Origin: Arundinibacter roseus
GTDB lineage: Bacteria > Bacteroidota > Bacteroidia > Cytophagales > Spirosomataceae
Reading direction: 5' to 3'
DNA length: 64,000 nt
Assembly (NCBI RefSeq): GCF_004348825.1
Contig: NZ_SMJU01000003.1
Span: 62,001 to 126,000 of the forward strand
The notes below the pieces were generated by a model. The model was not told the origin of the DNA. It ran no database searches and worked only from the letters and a program-made list of their open reading frames with translations. Shown piece by piece: positions 17,534 to 27,364 of the stretch; the stretch's first letter is position 1; every line of letters begins with the position of its first letter. Both the position numbers and the translations under genes were made by a program.

Positions 17534-18964
17534 TTGAAAATGAAGAAAAAAGCAGCCATACTTTTAACACTTTTAACCGGAATATTTGGTTTAATTGCCT
17601 TTCAGTTTTCTACCAAAGAGCGCCCTCCCAATGTCGTGCTGATCTACATTGACGATATGGGTTTTGGCGATTTGGGCCGCACGGGCGCTATTGACTACCA
17701 AACGCCAAATTTTGACGACATGGCGGCCAAAGGGCTGTTCTTCTCCAACTATTACACCCCACAGGCGGTTTGTTCGGCCTCGCGTGCCGGACTTCTGACG
17801 GGTTGCTACCCCAATCGTGTCGGGTTTAGTGGAGCCACCGACCACACGGCCAAAACGGGAATCAATGCCGACGAAGAAACAATTGCCGAGCTGCTGAAAA
17901 CCAAAGGATACGCCACGGCGGCTTTTGGCAAGTGGCACCTGGGATTTCAGAAAGAATTTTTACCCGTCAATCATGGATTTGATCTATTTTTTGGCATTCC
18001 CTATTCCAATGACATGTGGCCCAATCACCCGGTCAACAAAAACTATTACCCGCCCCTGCCGCTCATTGAACAGGACAAGGTCGTGGGTACCAATCCTGAT
18101 CAGCGGCAATTTACGACCTGGTTTACTGAGCGGACGATTCAGTTTATAAAGGACAATAAGCGCAAGCCGTTTTTTGCCTATTTGGCGCATCCTATGCCGC
18201 ACGTACCGCTGTTTGTGTCAGATAAATTTAAAGGTAAATCCAAACAGGGTTTATACGGAGACGTACTCATGGAGCTTGACTGGAGCATTGGCGAGATCAG
18301 AAAAACCCTTCGCGAGCAGGGCTTAGACAAAAATACGCTGCTGATTGTGACCTCCGACAACGGCCCGTGGCTCACCTACGGGGATCATGCCGGAAGCGCC
18401 GGAGGGTTTCGGGAAGGCAAAGGAACCACCTTTGAAGGCGGCCACCGGGTGCCGTGCCTGATGGAATGGCCGGGGGTGATTCCGGCAGGCGCGGTATGTA
18501 ATTCGATGGTGGCGGGCATGGATATACTGCCCACCATTGCCGAGGCAACGGGTGCGACATTGCCCGTCAAAAAAATTGATGGGGTGAGTTTGTTGGCTAA
18601 TTTGAAAGGTAAACTTGACGCGCAGCCCCGGCAGACGTTTCTGTATTACTACCGAAAGAATTCGCTGCAAGCCGTCCGGCATGACAACTGGAAGCTCGTT
18701 TTTGCGCATCCGGGCCGTACCAATGAAGGATTTTTACCGGGGAAAGGAGGTATGCCTGGCAAAGCTAACGAGAACTTCAACCACCAAGGCGGGCTCTACG
18801 ACCTGCGGCGCGACCCCGGCGAGCGCTACAATGTTGAAAAGGAATTTCCGGAAGTAGTGGCTGCCCTGACCAAAATTGCCGATGAAGCCCGGGAAGATTT
18901 GGGGGACGATCTGACCCAGAAAACAGGAGCTAATCGCCGGGCTGTGGGACGAGTGAATGAGTAG
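17534..18964 (+). CDS. Exported sulfatase (arylsulfatase A-like)
   Basis: A 476-aa S1-family sulfatase. The N-terminal hydrophobic segment (MKMKKKAAILLTLLTGIFGLIAF) is a signal peptide or anchor. The formylglycine motif is C80-S-A-S-R84 followed by AGLLTGCYPNRVG, with Ala in place of the more common Pro. Metal ligands appear in LIYIDDMGFGDLG and VTSDNGPW. It shares only general family features with the sulfatase at 14659, so it probably cleaves a different sulfate linkage. The FGE gene just upstream is its likely maturase, although 262 bp and a repeat separate them. Met3 is an alternative start. Confidence 0.92.
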   Translation: MKMKKKAAILLTLLTGIFGLIAFQFSTKERPPNVVLIYIDDMGFGDLGRTGAIDYQTPNFDDMAAKGLFFSNYYTPQAVCSASRAGLLTGCYPNRVGFSGATDHTAKTGINADEETIAELLKTKGYATAAFGKWHLGFQKEFLPVNHGFDLFFGIPYSNDMWPNHPVNKNYYPPLPLIEQDKVVGTNPDQRQFTTWFTERTIQFIKDNKRKPFFAYLAHPMPHVPLFVSDKFKGKSKQGLYGDVLMELDWSIGEIRKTLREQGLDKNTLLIVTSDNGPWLTYGDHAGSAGGFREGKGTTFEGGHRVPCLMEWPGVIPAGAVCNSMVAGMDILPTIAEATGATLPVKKIDGVSLLANLKGKLDAQPRQTFLYYYRKNSLQAVRHDNWKLVFAHPGRTNEGFLPGKGGMPGKANENFNHQGGLYDLRRDPGERYNVEKEFPEVVAALTKIADEAREDLGDDLTQKTGANRRAVGRVNE

Positions 18965-19053
18965 TGATTGTGTAAATTTATAAAAATTAACAATTAATAA
19001 CAGGTTACAAATAGTTAATTAGTCTTTCGTATTTCAAATTACCTGTATATTTA

Positions 19054-19081
19054 AGGAGCAGTACCTACTGCTCCTTTTTTT
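19054..19081 (+). terminator. Rho-independent terminator of the second sulfatase gene
   Basis: AGGAGCAGTA-CC-TACTGCTCCT is a perfect 10-bp stem followed by a run of T. It lies 90 bp after the sulfatase stop and just before the metalloprotease gene. Confidence 0.8.
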
Positions 19082-19103
19082 CATCAATAAATACAAAAAA
19101 ACA

Positions 19104-21581
19104 ATGTTAAAATTTTACCAGTCCATAGGATGTCTCTGTCTGTTGGGAATGGCATTGGTTGCCTGTAATGTCGCCAAAACTCCACCACAAGCTGCCGCAC
19201 CAACGGCCAAAACAGAGGAAATAAAGCCTGCGGCGAAAGGAGGAATCAAAAAGTTTAAGGATGTTATCGGCAAAGACGCCGTTACGGATGAGGGAGTATT
19301 TACCATACACCGCGTCGGAGAAAAGTACTATTATCAGATTCCTGACTCATTGCTGGGCCGTGATTTCTTGTGGATCAGCCGGTTTGCCAGCCTGCCTTCC
19401 GGGCTTGGCGGCGGTTACGTAAATGCAGGTTCTTCGGTGAATGAACAAATGGTGGAATGGCAGAAATGGGGCGAGAAAATTCTGCTAAAATCCAAATCGT
19501 ACGGCTCAGTAGCGGCTGATTCTCTGCCTATTTATTTGTCGGTGAAGGCCAACAACTATCAGCCAACGCTGTATGCGTTTGATATTGCAGCGCTTGCACC
19601 TGACTCGGCAGGCTACGTTATTGACGTAACCAGGTTTTTGAGCAGCGACGTAAAAGCATTCAGCGGACTGGATGCTGACATGCGCAAAACCTACAAGGTG
19701 AGTCGGTTAGATGATACACGCAGTTTTATTTACAGCGTCAAGAGCTTTCCGCTGAACCTGGAAGTAAAGCAGGATTTTACCTATGACGCTGCTGAGCCGC
19801 CTACCAATTCAGCCACTGGAACGCTAAGTATCCTGATGAATCAGTCGATGGTGCTGTTACCCAAAGTACCTATGCAGCCGCGCATCAACGACTACCGGGT
19901 CGGCTACTTCACAATCCGACAGCTCGACTACGGCTCGGAGGCTTTGAAGGCCGATGAAAAAACCTACATCCGTCGCTGGCAACTTGTCCCTAAGGATATT
20001 GCCGCTTATAAGCGCGGCGAGCTCGTAGAACCCATCAAGCCGATTGTGTATTACCTCGATCCGGCTACTCCTGAAAAATTGAGACCATACATCAAAGCGG
20101 GAGTGGAACAGTGGCAGGAAGCTTTTGAAACAGCCGGTTTTAAAAATGCTATTCTTGCCAAATATCCCCCAACGCCCGAAGAAGACCCCGATTTCAGTCC
20201 CGAAGACGTACGGTATTCGGTCATTCGCTACGTAGCCAGTACCACGCGCAATGCGGTGGGCCCCAGTGTATCGGATCCGCGTTCAGGAGAAATTATTGAA
20301 AGTGACATCATTTGGTACCACAACCACCTGCGCTCGTACCGCAATCGCTACCTGCTCGAAACCGGAGCGGCCAATCCGGGAGCTCGTACGCTCGATACGC
20401 CGATGGAAGAGCTGGGAGAGATGATGAAAGAGGTGATTACCCACGAAGTTGGACACGCCCTGGGCCTGCCCCATAACATGAAGGCCAGTGCCGCATACCC
20501 CACCGACTCGCTGCGGTCTGGGCCTTTTACGCAGAAGTACGGCATTGCGGCTACCATTATGGACTACGCCCGCTATAACTATGTGGCGCAACCCGGCGAC
20601 CCCGGCATACGCTTCGTGCGCCAATTGGGACCCTACGACCACTATGCTATCAACTGGGGCTATCGGTATTTGCCCGATGCCAAAAGTGCCGAGGCGGAAC
20701 AACCGACTCTTTCTGGCTGGATCAATGAAAAAAGCGGCGATCCTATCTATCAGTTTGGAAGCGGAAGCGGAGGTTTTGACCCGAGCAGTCAGACCGAAGG
20801 CGTAGGAGATGACGTGGTAAAAGCCAGCACCTACGGACTTAATAATTTGAAAGTTGTGGCGAAAAATCTTTATGACTGGACCGCCGCCCAAACTAACGAT
20901 TACGATGATCTCGAAGAGCTCAACGACGAGTTGATGGGCGTATGGAGCCGGTACATCGGGCATGTGGTCACGAACGTGGGTGGTGTGTACGAAAATCGCC
21001 TGCGTCCCAATCAGCCCGGTTATAAGTATGAGGCGGTGACTGCCAATCAGCAGAAAGCATCGGTCGATTGGCTTTTGGCTCATGCGTTTACGTCACCGGA
21101 ATGGTTGCATCAGGCCAAAATTTCCCGCAACGTACATCATGCCAGCTATGTCGACGGCATCCGAAGTTTGCAGGCCCGACATCTGAACAATCTGCTTTCG
21201 CCTGACCGGATGGCGCGGTTAATGGAAAATGAAATCAACGATGTGCCTTACACGGCCCTGACGATGGTCGAACAGCTGCAAAAAGGAATCTGGAACGAAG
21301 CCTACAAAGAAACTTCCATTGATATTTACCGTCGAAATCTGCAAAAAGCTTATCTTGACCGCATGCAGTATTTGCTAAACGAAAAACCAACGGTCAGCCG
21401 CAACGGCACGCCCGTTTCGGTGAGTCAGTCGGATATCCGTTCGATTGTGCGGGCCGAGTTGGTCCAGTTGCAGCAGCAGTTAAAATCTTCCCAAAACCGT
21501 TTTAAGGATGACCTTTCGCGCTACCACGTGCAGGATGCACTCGTGAGGATTGAACGAATCCTGACGCCAAAAGGAGAATAA
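19104..21581 (+). CDS. Zinc-dependent metzincin metalloprotease lipoprotein (DUF5117/DUF4953-like)
   Basis: An 825-aa exported protease. The N-terminus MLKFYQSIGCLCLLGMALVAC ends in a good lipobox (LVAC, Cys21), so it is likely lipid-anchored. A DUF5118/DUF5117-like N-terminal half (GRDFLWISRFASLPSG) precedes the catalytic DUF4953-type region. The metzincin motif is complete: HEVGHALGLPH at 447-457, followed by the Met-turn candidate ATIMDYARYNYV. The length and order match a family common in Bacteroidota, whose physiological substrates are not well defined. It stands as a single gene between two strong terminators. Confidence 0.9.
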   Translation: MLKFYQSIGCLCLLGMALVACNVAKTPPQAAAPTAKTEEIKPAAKGGIKKFKDVIGKDAVTDEGVFTIHRVGEKYYYQIPDSLLGRDFLWISRFASLPSGLGGGYVNAGSSVNEQMVEWQKWGEKILLKSKSYGSVAADSLPIYLSVKANNYQPTLYAFDIAALAPDSAGYVIDVTRFLSSDVKAFSGLDADMRKTYKVSRLDDTRSFIYSVKSFPLNLEVKQDFTYDAAEPPTNSATGTLSILMNQSMVLLPKVPMQPRINDYRVGYFTIRQLDYGSEALKADEKTYIRRWQLVPKDIAAYKRGELVEPIKPIVYYLDPATPEKLRPYIKAGVEQWQEAFETAGFKNAILAKYPPTPEEDPDFSPEDVRYSVIRYVASTTRNAVGPSVSDPRSGEIIESDIIWYHNHLRSYRNRYLLETGAANPGARTLDTPMEELGEMMKEVITHEVGHALGLPHNMKASAAYPTDSLRSGPFTQKYGIAATIMDYARYNYVAQPGDPGIRFVRQLGPYDHYAINWGYRYLPDAKSAEAEQPTLSGWINEKSGDPIYQFGSGSGGFDPSSQTEGVGDDVVKASTYGLNNLKVVAKNLYDWTAAQTNDYDDLEELNDELMGVWSRYIGHVVTNVGGVYENRLRPNQPGYKYEAVTANQQKASVDWLLAHAFTSPEWLHQAKISRNVHHASYVDGIRSLQARHLNNLLSPDRMARLMENEINDVPYTALTMVEQLQKGIWNEAYKETSIDIYRRNLQKAYLDRMQYLLNEKPTVSRNGTPVSVSQSDIRSIVRAELVQLQQQLKSSQNRFKDDLSRYHVQDALVRIERILTPKGE

Positions 21582-21584
21582 AGT

Positions 21585-21628
21585 AAAATCCCCAAATCTT
21601 CTGAAACACTAAGATTTGGGGATTTTTT
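21585..21628 (+). terminator. Terminator of the metzincin gene
   Basis: AAAATCCCCAAATCTT, a 10-base loop, then AAGATTTGGGGATTTT and more T. The stem is a perfect 16 bp, 3 bp after the stop codon. Confidence 0.85.
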
Positions 21629-21656
21629 AATGATTGATTTTTTAGCACATTATCTG

Positions 21657-21955
21657 TTAACCGGCAAGCTGAGGTGCATTATTTCTTATTTTGATCAAAA
21701 GCTCGCTTATATATTCTCCCTCTTCCTCAATATCAAAATCATCCTGTAAGCCAAGTCAGAATTTTGGCGTCTTTCCAAAATAAGCAGCTAGTTTGAGGGC
21801 AGTATCAGCCGTAATTCTTCTTTTGCCTTTGATTGAGAAATCCGCGTCTGCGGTATATCGGTATCTTTTGATAGTCTGTAAGCCGTAATCCCAAAAGGAC
21901 GCAAAAATTCTTCATGTAAAATTTCACCAGGGTGTATGTTTGCTAGTTTTTCCAT
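21657..21955 (-). pseudogene. higA: Degraded HigA-type antitoxin gene
   Basis: From ATG at 21955 the minus strand reads MEKLANIHPGEILHEEFLRP and ITAYRLSKDTDIPQTRIS, the typical start of HigA antidotes (XRE fold). A frameshift follows near 21840. The second frame continues QIKGKRRITADTALKLAAYF with GKTPKF, then a TGA stop where Trp is normally found (PEFW), and on to LGLQDDFDIEEEGEYIS. Two disabling changes make this a pseudogene. Confidence 0.75.
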
Positions 21956-21972
21956 GTTCTATTCTTTTATAG

Positions 21973-22040
21973 TTAATGATAGTCAGTCGCTGCTTTTCAG
22001 GCTATAAACCATCAATAAAAAGTTACCCGGCAGTCTTCAA
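21973..22040 (-). pseudogene. higB: C-terminal scrap of a HigB-type toxin gene
   Basis: Upstream of the antitoxin remnant on the minus strand, pieces RVTFY, IDG and a terminal TDYH before a TAA stop match the end of RelE-like HigB toxins (WRITF...DG...VDYH), but they are split among frames. The rest of the toxin is missing. The toxin-then-antitoxin order is as in intact higBA operons. Confidence 0.45.
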
Positions 22041-22185
22041 CGGATTAGAAATTTAGTGAATGTACCTTTTTAAATTTTTCCAGGCAAATTGTTTACAACG
22101 ATTCCTTTTTTCAAAGTAAAAAGCTGAAACAGAAAATGATCGTAGCAAGGAATTACCTAAACTAAAATCTGATAATCCATTCATT

Positions 22186-24570
22186 ATGAATCGAATATAT
22201 ACACTTTTCCTGTTAATTCTGGCTCTCATTTCTGGAACAGCACGTGCCCAAACAGTCGAACCGGATGTGCTTAACAACAGCTGGCAGGCTCTTTGGATCA
22301 CCGTTCCGACGGCTACAACCGATGGGTATGGGGTATATGTTTTTAGAAAATCGGTAGATCTTCCTACCAAGCCCACAAAATTTGTGATTCATGTTTCAGC
22401 GGATAATCGCTACAAGTTGTATGTGAATGAAAAATTCGTGTCGCTGGGTCCGGCCCGAGGCGATTTGAGTCACTGGAACTACGAAACCGTGGATATTTCT
22501 CCGTATCTGAAAGCGGGAAAAAATATCATTGCCGCGCAGGTATGGAACGAAGGCAATTTTAAACCCGAAGCCCAAATTAGCTACCGAACGGGCTTTATTT
22601 TGCAGGGAGCAACGTCGGTAGAGTCAATCCTGAATACCAACACGACCTGGCTTTGTGAACAGGACCGAAGTTTTGCGCCTTTGCCATTTCAGGTAAAAGC
22701 GTACTACGTATCGGGTCCCGGGGAAATTCGGACAATGGCCAACGCATTAAAAAACTGGCAAAGCGAATCGTTCAATGACTCAAACTGGCAAAAAGCGAAA
22801 GCGATTTTTGCCGGAACGCCCAAAAACCAACTCGGGCCCTACGGTACGATGAGCGGGTGGATGCTTGTGCCTTCAATTATTCCGCCTATGGAAATGAAAC
22901 CGGAGCGGCTGCGCGCCGTGGTGTTCTCAAATGAAGGTGTTAGAATTCCGGCTGAATTTCCGTTGCAAAAAAAGGATTGGTCAGTTCCGGCCAACACAGC
23001 GGCAACGATTATTTTGGATCAAACCTATTTAACAAACGCTTACCCGCAGATAGAATTTAGCAACGGCAAAAATGCGTCGATTAGCCTGAGCTATGCCGAA
23101 ACTATGTATACGGGCTATCCTGCAAAAGGCAACAGAGACCAAACCCAAGGAAAAGTGTTTTTAGGGCGTACCGATAGTCTGATTTCTGATGGAACTACCC
23201 GGCAACTATTCACGCCGCTTACCTACCGGACCTATCGCTACGTACAGCTAAAAATTGTTACCCAAGAGGAGCCTTTGGTAGTTCATGATCTTTCGGGTAC
23301 GTTTACAGGATACCCATTTGAGTTACAATCTTCAACCACAACCAAAGACTCAGAAATCAACCAAATGCTTGCCATTGGCTGGCGTACAGCTCGCCTGTGT
23401 GCCACCGAAACCTACATGGATTGCCCCTATTATGAGCAGTTACAATACATTGGCGACGGCAGGATTCAGGCGATGGTTTCGCTCTATAACAGCGGGGATG
23501 ATCGTTTGGTAAAGAATGCGCTAAACCTGATGGATCAGTCACGGCAGCCCGAAGGCGTTACGTTCAGCCGGCACCCGTCCTACACGCCGCAGTATATCCC
23601 CACCTTTTCGCTGTGGTACATCGGAATGATTTACGATTACAGTCGCTATGGGTCAGATATTCAATACATTAAGCAAAAAGTGGGCGGTACGCGGCAGATA
23701 CTGGATTACTTTAAATCCTACCAGCAGGCCGATGGATCGCTAAAAAACCTCCCGCAATGGACCTTTACGGATTGGGTAGATGATTCGTCAAAAGGCTGGA
23801 AATCCGGGATTGGCCCGATGGGTGCCGATGGAACTTCCGCCATGCTTGATCTGCAACTTTTGTGGGCGTTTCAGCTGGCGGCCCAACTGGAAACTGATTT
23901 GGGAATTGAAGGAATTGCGGCGAGTTATCAGGTCTCAATCGAGCAGCTAAAAAAGACTATCAGAAGTAAATATTGGGATACAACAAAAAAACTATTTGCA
24001 GATCGGCAAGAGAAAGATGTGTACTCACAGCATACCAACGCCCTGGCTATTCTGACGGGCGTGGCTGCTGCACAGGAGATGAAAGGAATCGCGCAGCAGT
24101 TGCTTCAAAACAAAGAAATGGCACCGGCGTCAATATATTTTAAGTACTATTTGCATCAGGCACTTATCAGGGCCGGGCTTGGAAATGATTACCTGAAATG
24201 GCTGGATATATGGCGGGAGAACATCCAAATGGGCCTGACGACCTGGGCCGAAACCTCGGATGTGAACACGACCCGCTCTGATTGTCATGCCTGGGGATCA
24301 AGTCCTAATATTGAATTTTACCGCACAATTTTGGGTATCGACAGCGATGGACTGGGTTTTTCCAAAGTAAAAATAGCGCCTCATTTGGGAAAGTTTACCG
24401 ACATTGGCGGCAGCATCCCTCATCCCAAAGGAACGATTTCGACCACCTACAAGCAGGAAAACGGAGCCTGGAAAATTGAGATTCAGCTACCAAAAACGAT
24501 TTCGGGAAGTTTGGTGTGGAAAGGAAAAACGATTGCTTTGAAAGAAGGAATGAATCAATTGAGTTTGTGA
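22186..24570 (+). CDS. Exported alpha-L-rhamnosidase-like glycoside hydrolase (GH78)
   Basis: A 794-aa enzyme with a signal peptide (MNRIYTLFLLILALISGTARAQ). Beta-sandwich domains fill the first half (FVIHVSADNRYKLYVNEKFV is the usual GH78 carbohydrate-binding-like start). An (alpha/alpha)6 barrel begins at about residue 390 with TETYMDCPYYEQLQYIGDGR, which carries the acidic residues expected for the inverting mechanism. A C-terminal sandwich follows GLTTWAETSDVNTTRSDCHAWGSSPN. It should release terminal rhamnose or a related sugar from a polysaccharide or glycan. Together with the nearby sulfatases it hints at sulfated rhamnose-containing substrates such as ulvan, but no SusC/D pair is close. 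It is a single-gene unit. Confidence 0.85.
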   Translation: MNRIYTLFLLILALISGTARAQTVEPDVLNNSWQALWITVPTATTDGYGVYVFRKSVDLPTKPTKFVIHVSADNRYKLYVNEKFVSLGPARGDLSHWNYETVDISPYLKAGKNIIAAQVWNEGNFKPEAQISYRTGFILQGATSVESILNTNTTWLCEQDRSFAPLPFQVKAYYVSGPGEIRTMANALKNWQSESFNDSNWQKAKAIFAGTPKNQLGPYGTMSGWMLVPSIIPPMEMKPERLRAVVFSNEGVRIPAEFPLQKKDWSVPANTAATIILDQTYLTNAYPQIEFSNGKNASISLSYAETMYTGYPAKGNRDQTQGKVFLGRTDSLISDGTTRQLFTPLTYRTYRYVQLKIVTQEEPLVVHDLSGTFTGYPFELQSSTTTKDSEINQMLAIGWRTARLCATETYMDCPYYEQLQYIGDGRIQAMVSLYNSGDDRLVKNALNLMDQSRQPEGVTFSRHPSYTPQYIPTFSLWYIGMIYDYSRYGSDIQYIKQKVGGTRQILDYFKSYQQADGSLKNLPQWTFTDWVDDSSKGWKSGIGPMGADGTSAMLDLQLLWAFQLAAQLETDLGIEGIAASYQVSIEQLKKTIRSKYWDTTKKLFADRQEKDVYSQHTNALAILTGVAAAQEMKGIAQQLLQNKEMAPASIYFKYYLHQALIRAGLGNDYLKWLDIWRENIQMGLTTWAETSDVNTTRSDCHAWGSSPNIEFYRTILGIDSDGLGFSKVKIAPHLGKFTDIGGSIPHPKGTISTTYKQENGAWKIEIQLPKTISGSLVWKGKTIALKEGMNQLSL

Positions 24571-24596
24571 GAAAAGAGGAGAACGGCCTGGCATTT

Positions 24597-25202
24597 TCAT
24601 TTTCCTTTTTGTTTCTGAAATTCTTTCCAACCCAAAAGGTATTTTACTGCCAATGATTTATTGGGGCTCCATTTCTCAGCAATTTCCATCATTTGGGCTT
24701 TAAGTTTTGTTGCGGCATTCAGACCATAGAGCCTGATCATCAGTTCTTTGAGATGAAAATCATCCGCAGGAAAAATATTGGGCCGATTCAGCGTATAGAG
24801 CAGGATCATATCGATTGTCCAGTCGCCGATTCCCCGAATCGCCGATAGCTTCTTTCTGACCTGCTGATCGCTTAACGAATTCCAGTCAACAGAATTTTCT
24901 TTAAAAAAATCAACCACCGCCACCACCGTTTCAAGTTTACGCAGGGACACCTTTATGTGTACAAGTGCCTTTTCTTCAAACTGTTCAAAATTATCGGTGG
25001 TAAGAATAGTAATGTCCGCACGCTTCAGCATGCGTTCAAATATTTTTTTGGTACTTCGGTAATGAATCTGCTGTTCGATAATACAGCTCAATAAATCCTG
25101 AAAAACATTCATGGTAGAAACTACCTTCGGCTCGGGAATTTGGCTGATAATTGCCGCCAATGTGGGGTCAGCGACCGCTAAGGATTGTGCATTCGCAGGC
25201 AT
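24597..25202 (-). CDS. HhH-GPD DNA glycosylase (AlkA-like 3-methyladenine DNA glycosylase II)
   Basis: A 201-aa cytoplasmic base-excision repair enzyme. The helix-hairpin-helix LSAIRGIGDWTIDMILLYTL (119-138) is followed by FPADDFHL, with Asp147/Asp148 at the catalytic Asp position. The N-terminal segment LLSCIIEQQIHYRSTKKIFERM is the conserved helix seen in AlkA homologues. It lacks the N-terminal Ada-like extra domain of E. coli AlkA (282 aa), as many short bacterial AlkA forms do. There is no 4Fe-4S cysteine cluster, which excludes Nth/MutY. It ends 27 bp from the convergent rhamnosidase gene and is transcribed alone. Confidence 0.88.
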   Translation of the reverse strand: MPANAQSLAVADPTLAAIISQIPEPKVVSTMNVFQDLLSCIIEQQIHYRSTKKIFERMLKRADITILTTDNFEQFEEKALVHIKVSLRKLETVVAVVDFFKENSVDWNSLSDQQVRKKLSAIRGIGDWTIDMILLYTLNRPNIFPADDFHLKELMIRLYGLNAATKLKAQMMEIAEKWSPNKSLAVKYLLGWKEFQKQKGK

Positions 25203-25449
25203 TTATTTTCTTTTATTGTATGTGAAAACTTAACCCAGCCAAACGAAAGACTTCCTTCCAGGCTTGGCGTCATTAGTCGCGTAAAATCTTCCATGAAAAA
25301 TTTATGTTTACAGTTGTCCCGTTTTATCCTGAAATTTAGCCGTTTGTCCGGGTAATTCTAGTAAGAAGATACTTATTTATATTTACTTTGCGTTACAAGT
25401 GTTTACACTAATTTTTACCTGAACATTAAATAATTCTATTTTTCAAAGA

Positions 25450-27309
25450 ATGAAAACAGCAAATTATCTGATTCTCCTTGGACTGCTTACGGTCAGCCTT
25501 TCGGGATTCGCCCAAAAAGAATACCAGTTTTCTCTTGACCTGACGCAGCCAAAAGACGATAAGCTTACGGTTGAGCTGCTGACACCACCCATTAAGAAAA
25601 AAACGGCGGTTTACAATTTACCCAAAATTGTGCCGGGCACGTACTCTATCAATAATTACGGCTCCTATGCCAGTAATTTTCAGGCATTTGATAAAAAAGG
25701 AAATCCTTTGAGCGTAGAGCGCCTGGAAAAAAACAGTTGGAAAATTGCCAAAGCAAAAAAACTGCACCGCATTTCCTACCAGATTGATGATACCTGGGAT
25801 TCGCCGGAAATCAAAGAAGACGTATTTGAACCAAGTGGGACCAATATCCAGGAAGACACGATTTTTGTGTTGAATTCATTTGGCTTTTTCGGGTATTTTT
25901 CGGGCATGGAAAAAATGCCTTACCGCGTGAGCATTACCAAACCCGACGGGTTTTATGGCTCGACCGCGCTGGTCAACCAAACCAAAGGGAATGCTGGTCC
26001 GGACGTATATGTTACCAGCGACTACCACGAGCTGGCCGATGCACCTATGATGTACAACCGGCCCGATACGGTTTGGCTTAAAGTGGGCAATGCCGATATT
26101 CTTGTTTCGGTGTTTTCGCCCAACAACAAGTTCGCTACCAAAGATTTGGCTGCTGATATTTTACCGGTACTGGAAGCGCAGAAAGATTATTTGGGCGGAA
26201 CTTTGCCGATTGACAAGTATGCCTTCATCATTTACATGTCTGACCGCAAAGACCTCACCCGCTACGGTGCGCTGGAACATTCGCTGTCATCGTTTTATTA
26301 TCTTCCTGAAACTTTTTCGGCTGCCCAATTGTCGGAAACGATGAAAAATGTGGCCGCTCACGAGTTTTTTCACATCCTGACCCCTCTCAATATTCATAGT
26401 GAGCAAATTGGCAATTTCGATTACATACAGCCACAGATGTCCAAACACCTGTGGCTGTACGAAGGCCTGACCGAATACGCTGCACATCATGCGCAATTGC
26501 AGGCCGGAATCATCGATTTGACAACCTACCTGGATCGCCAAACTGAAAAAATTGAAAATGCCCGCACACGATACAGTGATACGCTGTCTTTTACGTTGAT
26601 GTCAGAAAATGTACTGGAAACCTACAAAGACGAATATGCCAATGTTTATGAAAAAGGGGCGCTGATCGGACTGAGCCTGGATCTAAAACTACGGCAGCTG
26701 TCGGGTGGCTCCTACGGAACAAAAGATTTGATGAAGGATTTATCCAAAATGTATGGAAAGGATAAATCATTTAAAGATGATGAGCTATTTGATCAGATTA
26801 CTAAACTAACCTATCCGGAAATCCGCGAATTTTTCCGTCGTCACGTAGAAGGGGGCGAGCCGCTTCCTTTGAAAGAATTGTTTGCTAACATCGGTATTAC
26901 CTTTGAAGCCGAAGGGCAAAAGCAGGAAGTAGAAAAAGCGTTTGGTGTAAATTTTGCCCTTGTTCCCGGCACAAAAAACATCATGATTGCCAACACAAGC
27001 ATGGCTACGGATTTGGGCAAACGACTGGGTTTGCAGCCAATGGATGAGATTGTGGCAATAAACGATCAGCCGTTTACAGTGGAGACTTACGCGACTGTGT
27101 TGCAGAGCTATGACGAAGAATTTAAGAAGGGTGACGTGGTATCGTTTACCGTAAAGCGCAAAGCAGCAGCCGATGAGGCTTCGGAAGTAAAACTTACCGC
27201 CGACCTGCGCGAAACGACGATTACTTTCCCAACCCTGGAACCTGTTGCGAGTCCTACGGCAAAAGAACTCGAATTGCGCAAATCCTGGATGGGTGATTCG
27301 GCCAGGTAA
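25450..27309 (+). CDS. M61 family glycyl aminopeptidase with C-terminal PDZ (second copy)
   Basis: A 619-aa exported zinc peptidase with a signal peptide (MKTANYLILLGLLTVSLSGFAQ). The catalytic motif HEFFH is at 304-308 and the downstream Glu ligand sits in LWLYEGLTEYAAHH. A PDZ-like domain occupies about 490-590 (LGLQPMDEIVAINDQPF). It is clearly a paralogue of the protein at 12633 but differs in much of its N-terminal domain, so the two are old rather than recent duplicates. It is a single-gene unit with its own terminator. Confidence 0.92.
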   Translation: MKTANYLILLGLLTVSLSGFAQKEYQFSLDLTQPKDDKLTVELLTPPIKKKTAVYNLPKIVPGTYSINNYGSYASNFQAFDKKGNPLSVERLEKNSWKIAKAKKLHRISYQIDDTWDSPEIKEDVFEPSGTNIQEDTIFVLNSFGFFGYFSGMEKMPYRVSITKPDGFYGSTALVNQTKGNAGPDVYVTSDYHELADAPMMYNRPDTVWLKVGNADILVSVFSPNNKFATKDLAADILPVLEAQKDYLGGTLPIDKYAFIIYMSDRKDLTRYGALEHSLSSFYYLPETFSAAQLSETMKNVAAHEFFHILTPLNIHSEQIGNFDYIQPQMSKHLWLYEGLTEYAAHHAQLQAGIIDLTTYLDRQTEKIENARTRYSDTLSFTLMSENVLETYKDEYANVYEKGALIGLSLDLKLRQLSGGSYGTKDLMKDLSKMYGKDKSFKDDELFDQITKLTYPEIREFFRRHVEGGEPLPLKELFANIGITFEAEGQKQEVEKAFGVNFALVPGTKNIMIANTSMATDLGKRLGLQPMDEIVAINDQPFTVETYATVLQSYDEEFKKGDVVSFTVKRKAAADEASEVKLTADLRETTITFPTLEPVASPTAKELELRKSWMGDSAR

Positions 27310-27334
27310 TTTATAACTTGTATTCTATCAAAAG

Positions 27335-27364
27335 CCGCAGAGTTCGTTCTTTGCGGTTTTTTTT
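27335..27364 (+). terminator. Terminator of the second M61 gene
   Basis: CCGCAGAG-TTCGTT-CTTTGCGG forms an 8-bp stem with one G-U pair, followed by an uninterrupted T tract. Confidence 0.75.

Noticed and set aside
20283-21083. 266-codon minus-strand frame inside the metzincin gene
   Set aside because: It lies wholly under a gene with a complete HExxHxxGxxH motif and signal peptide; its own translation resembles no family.
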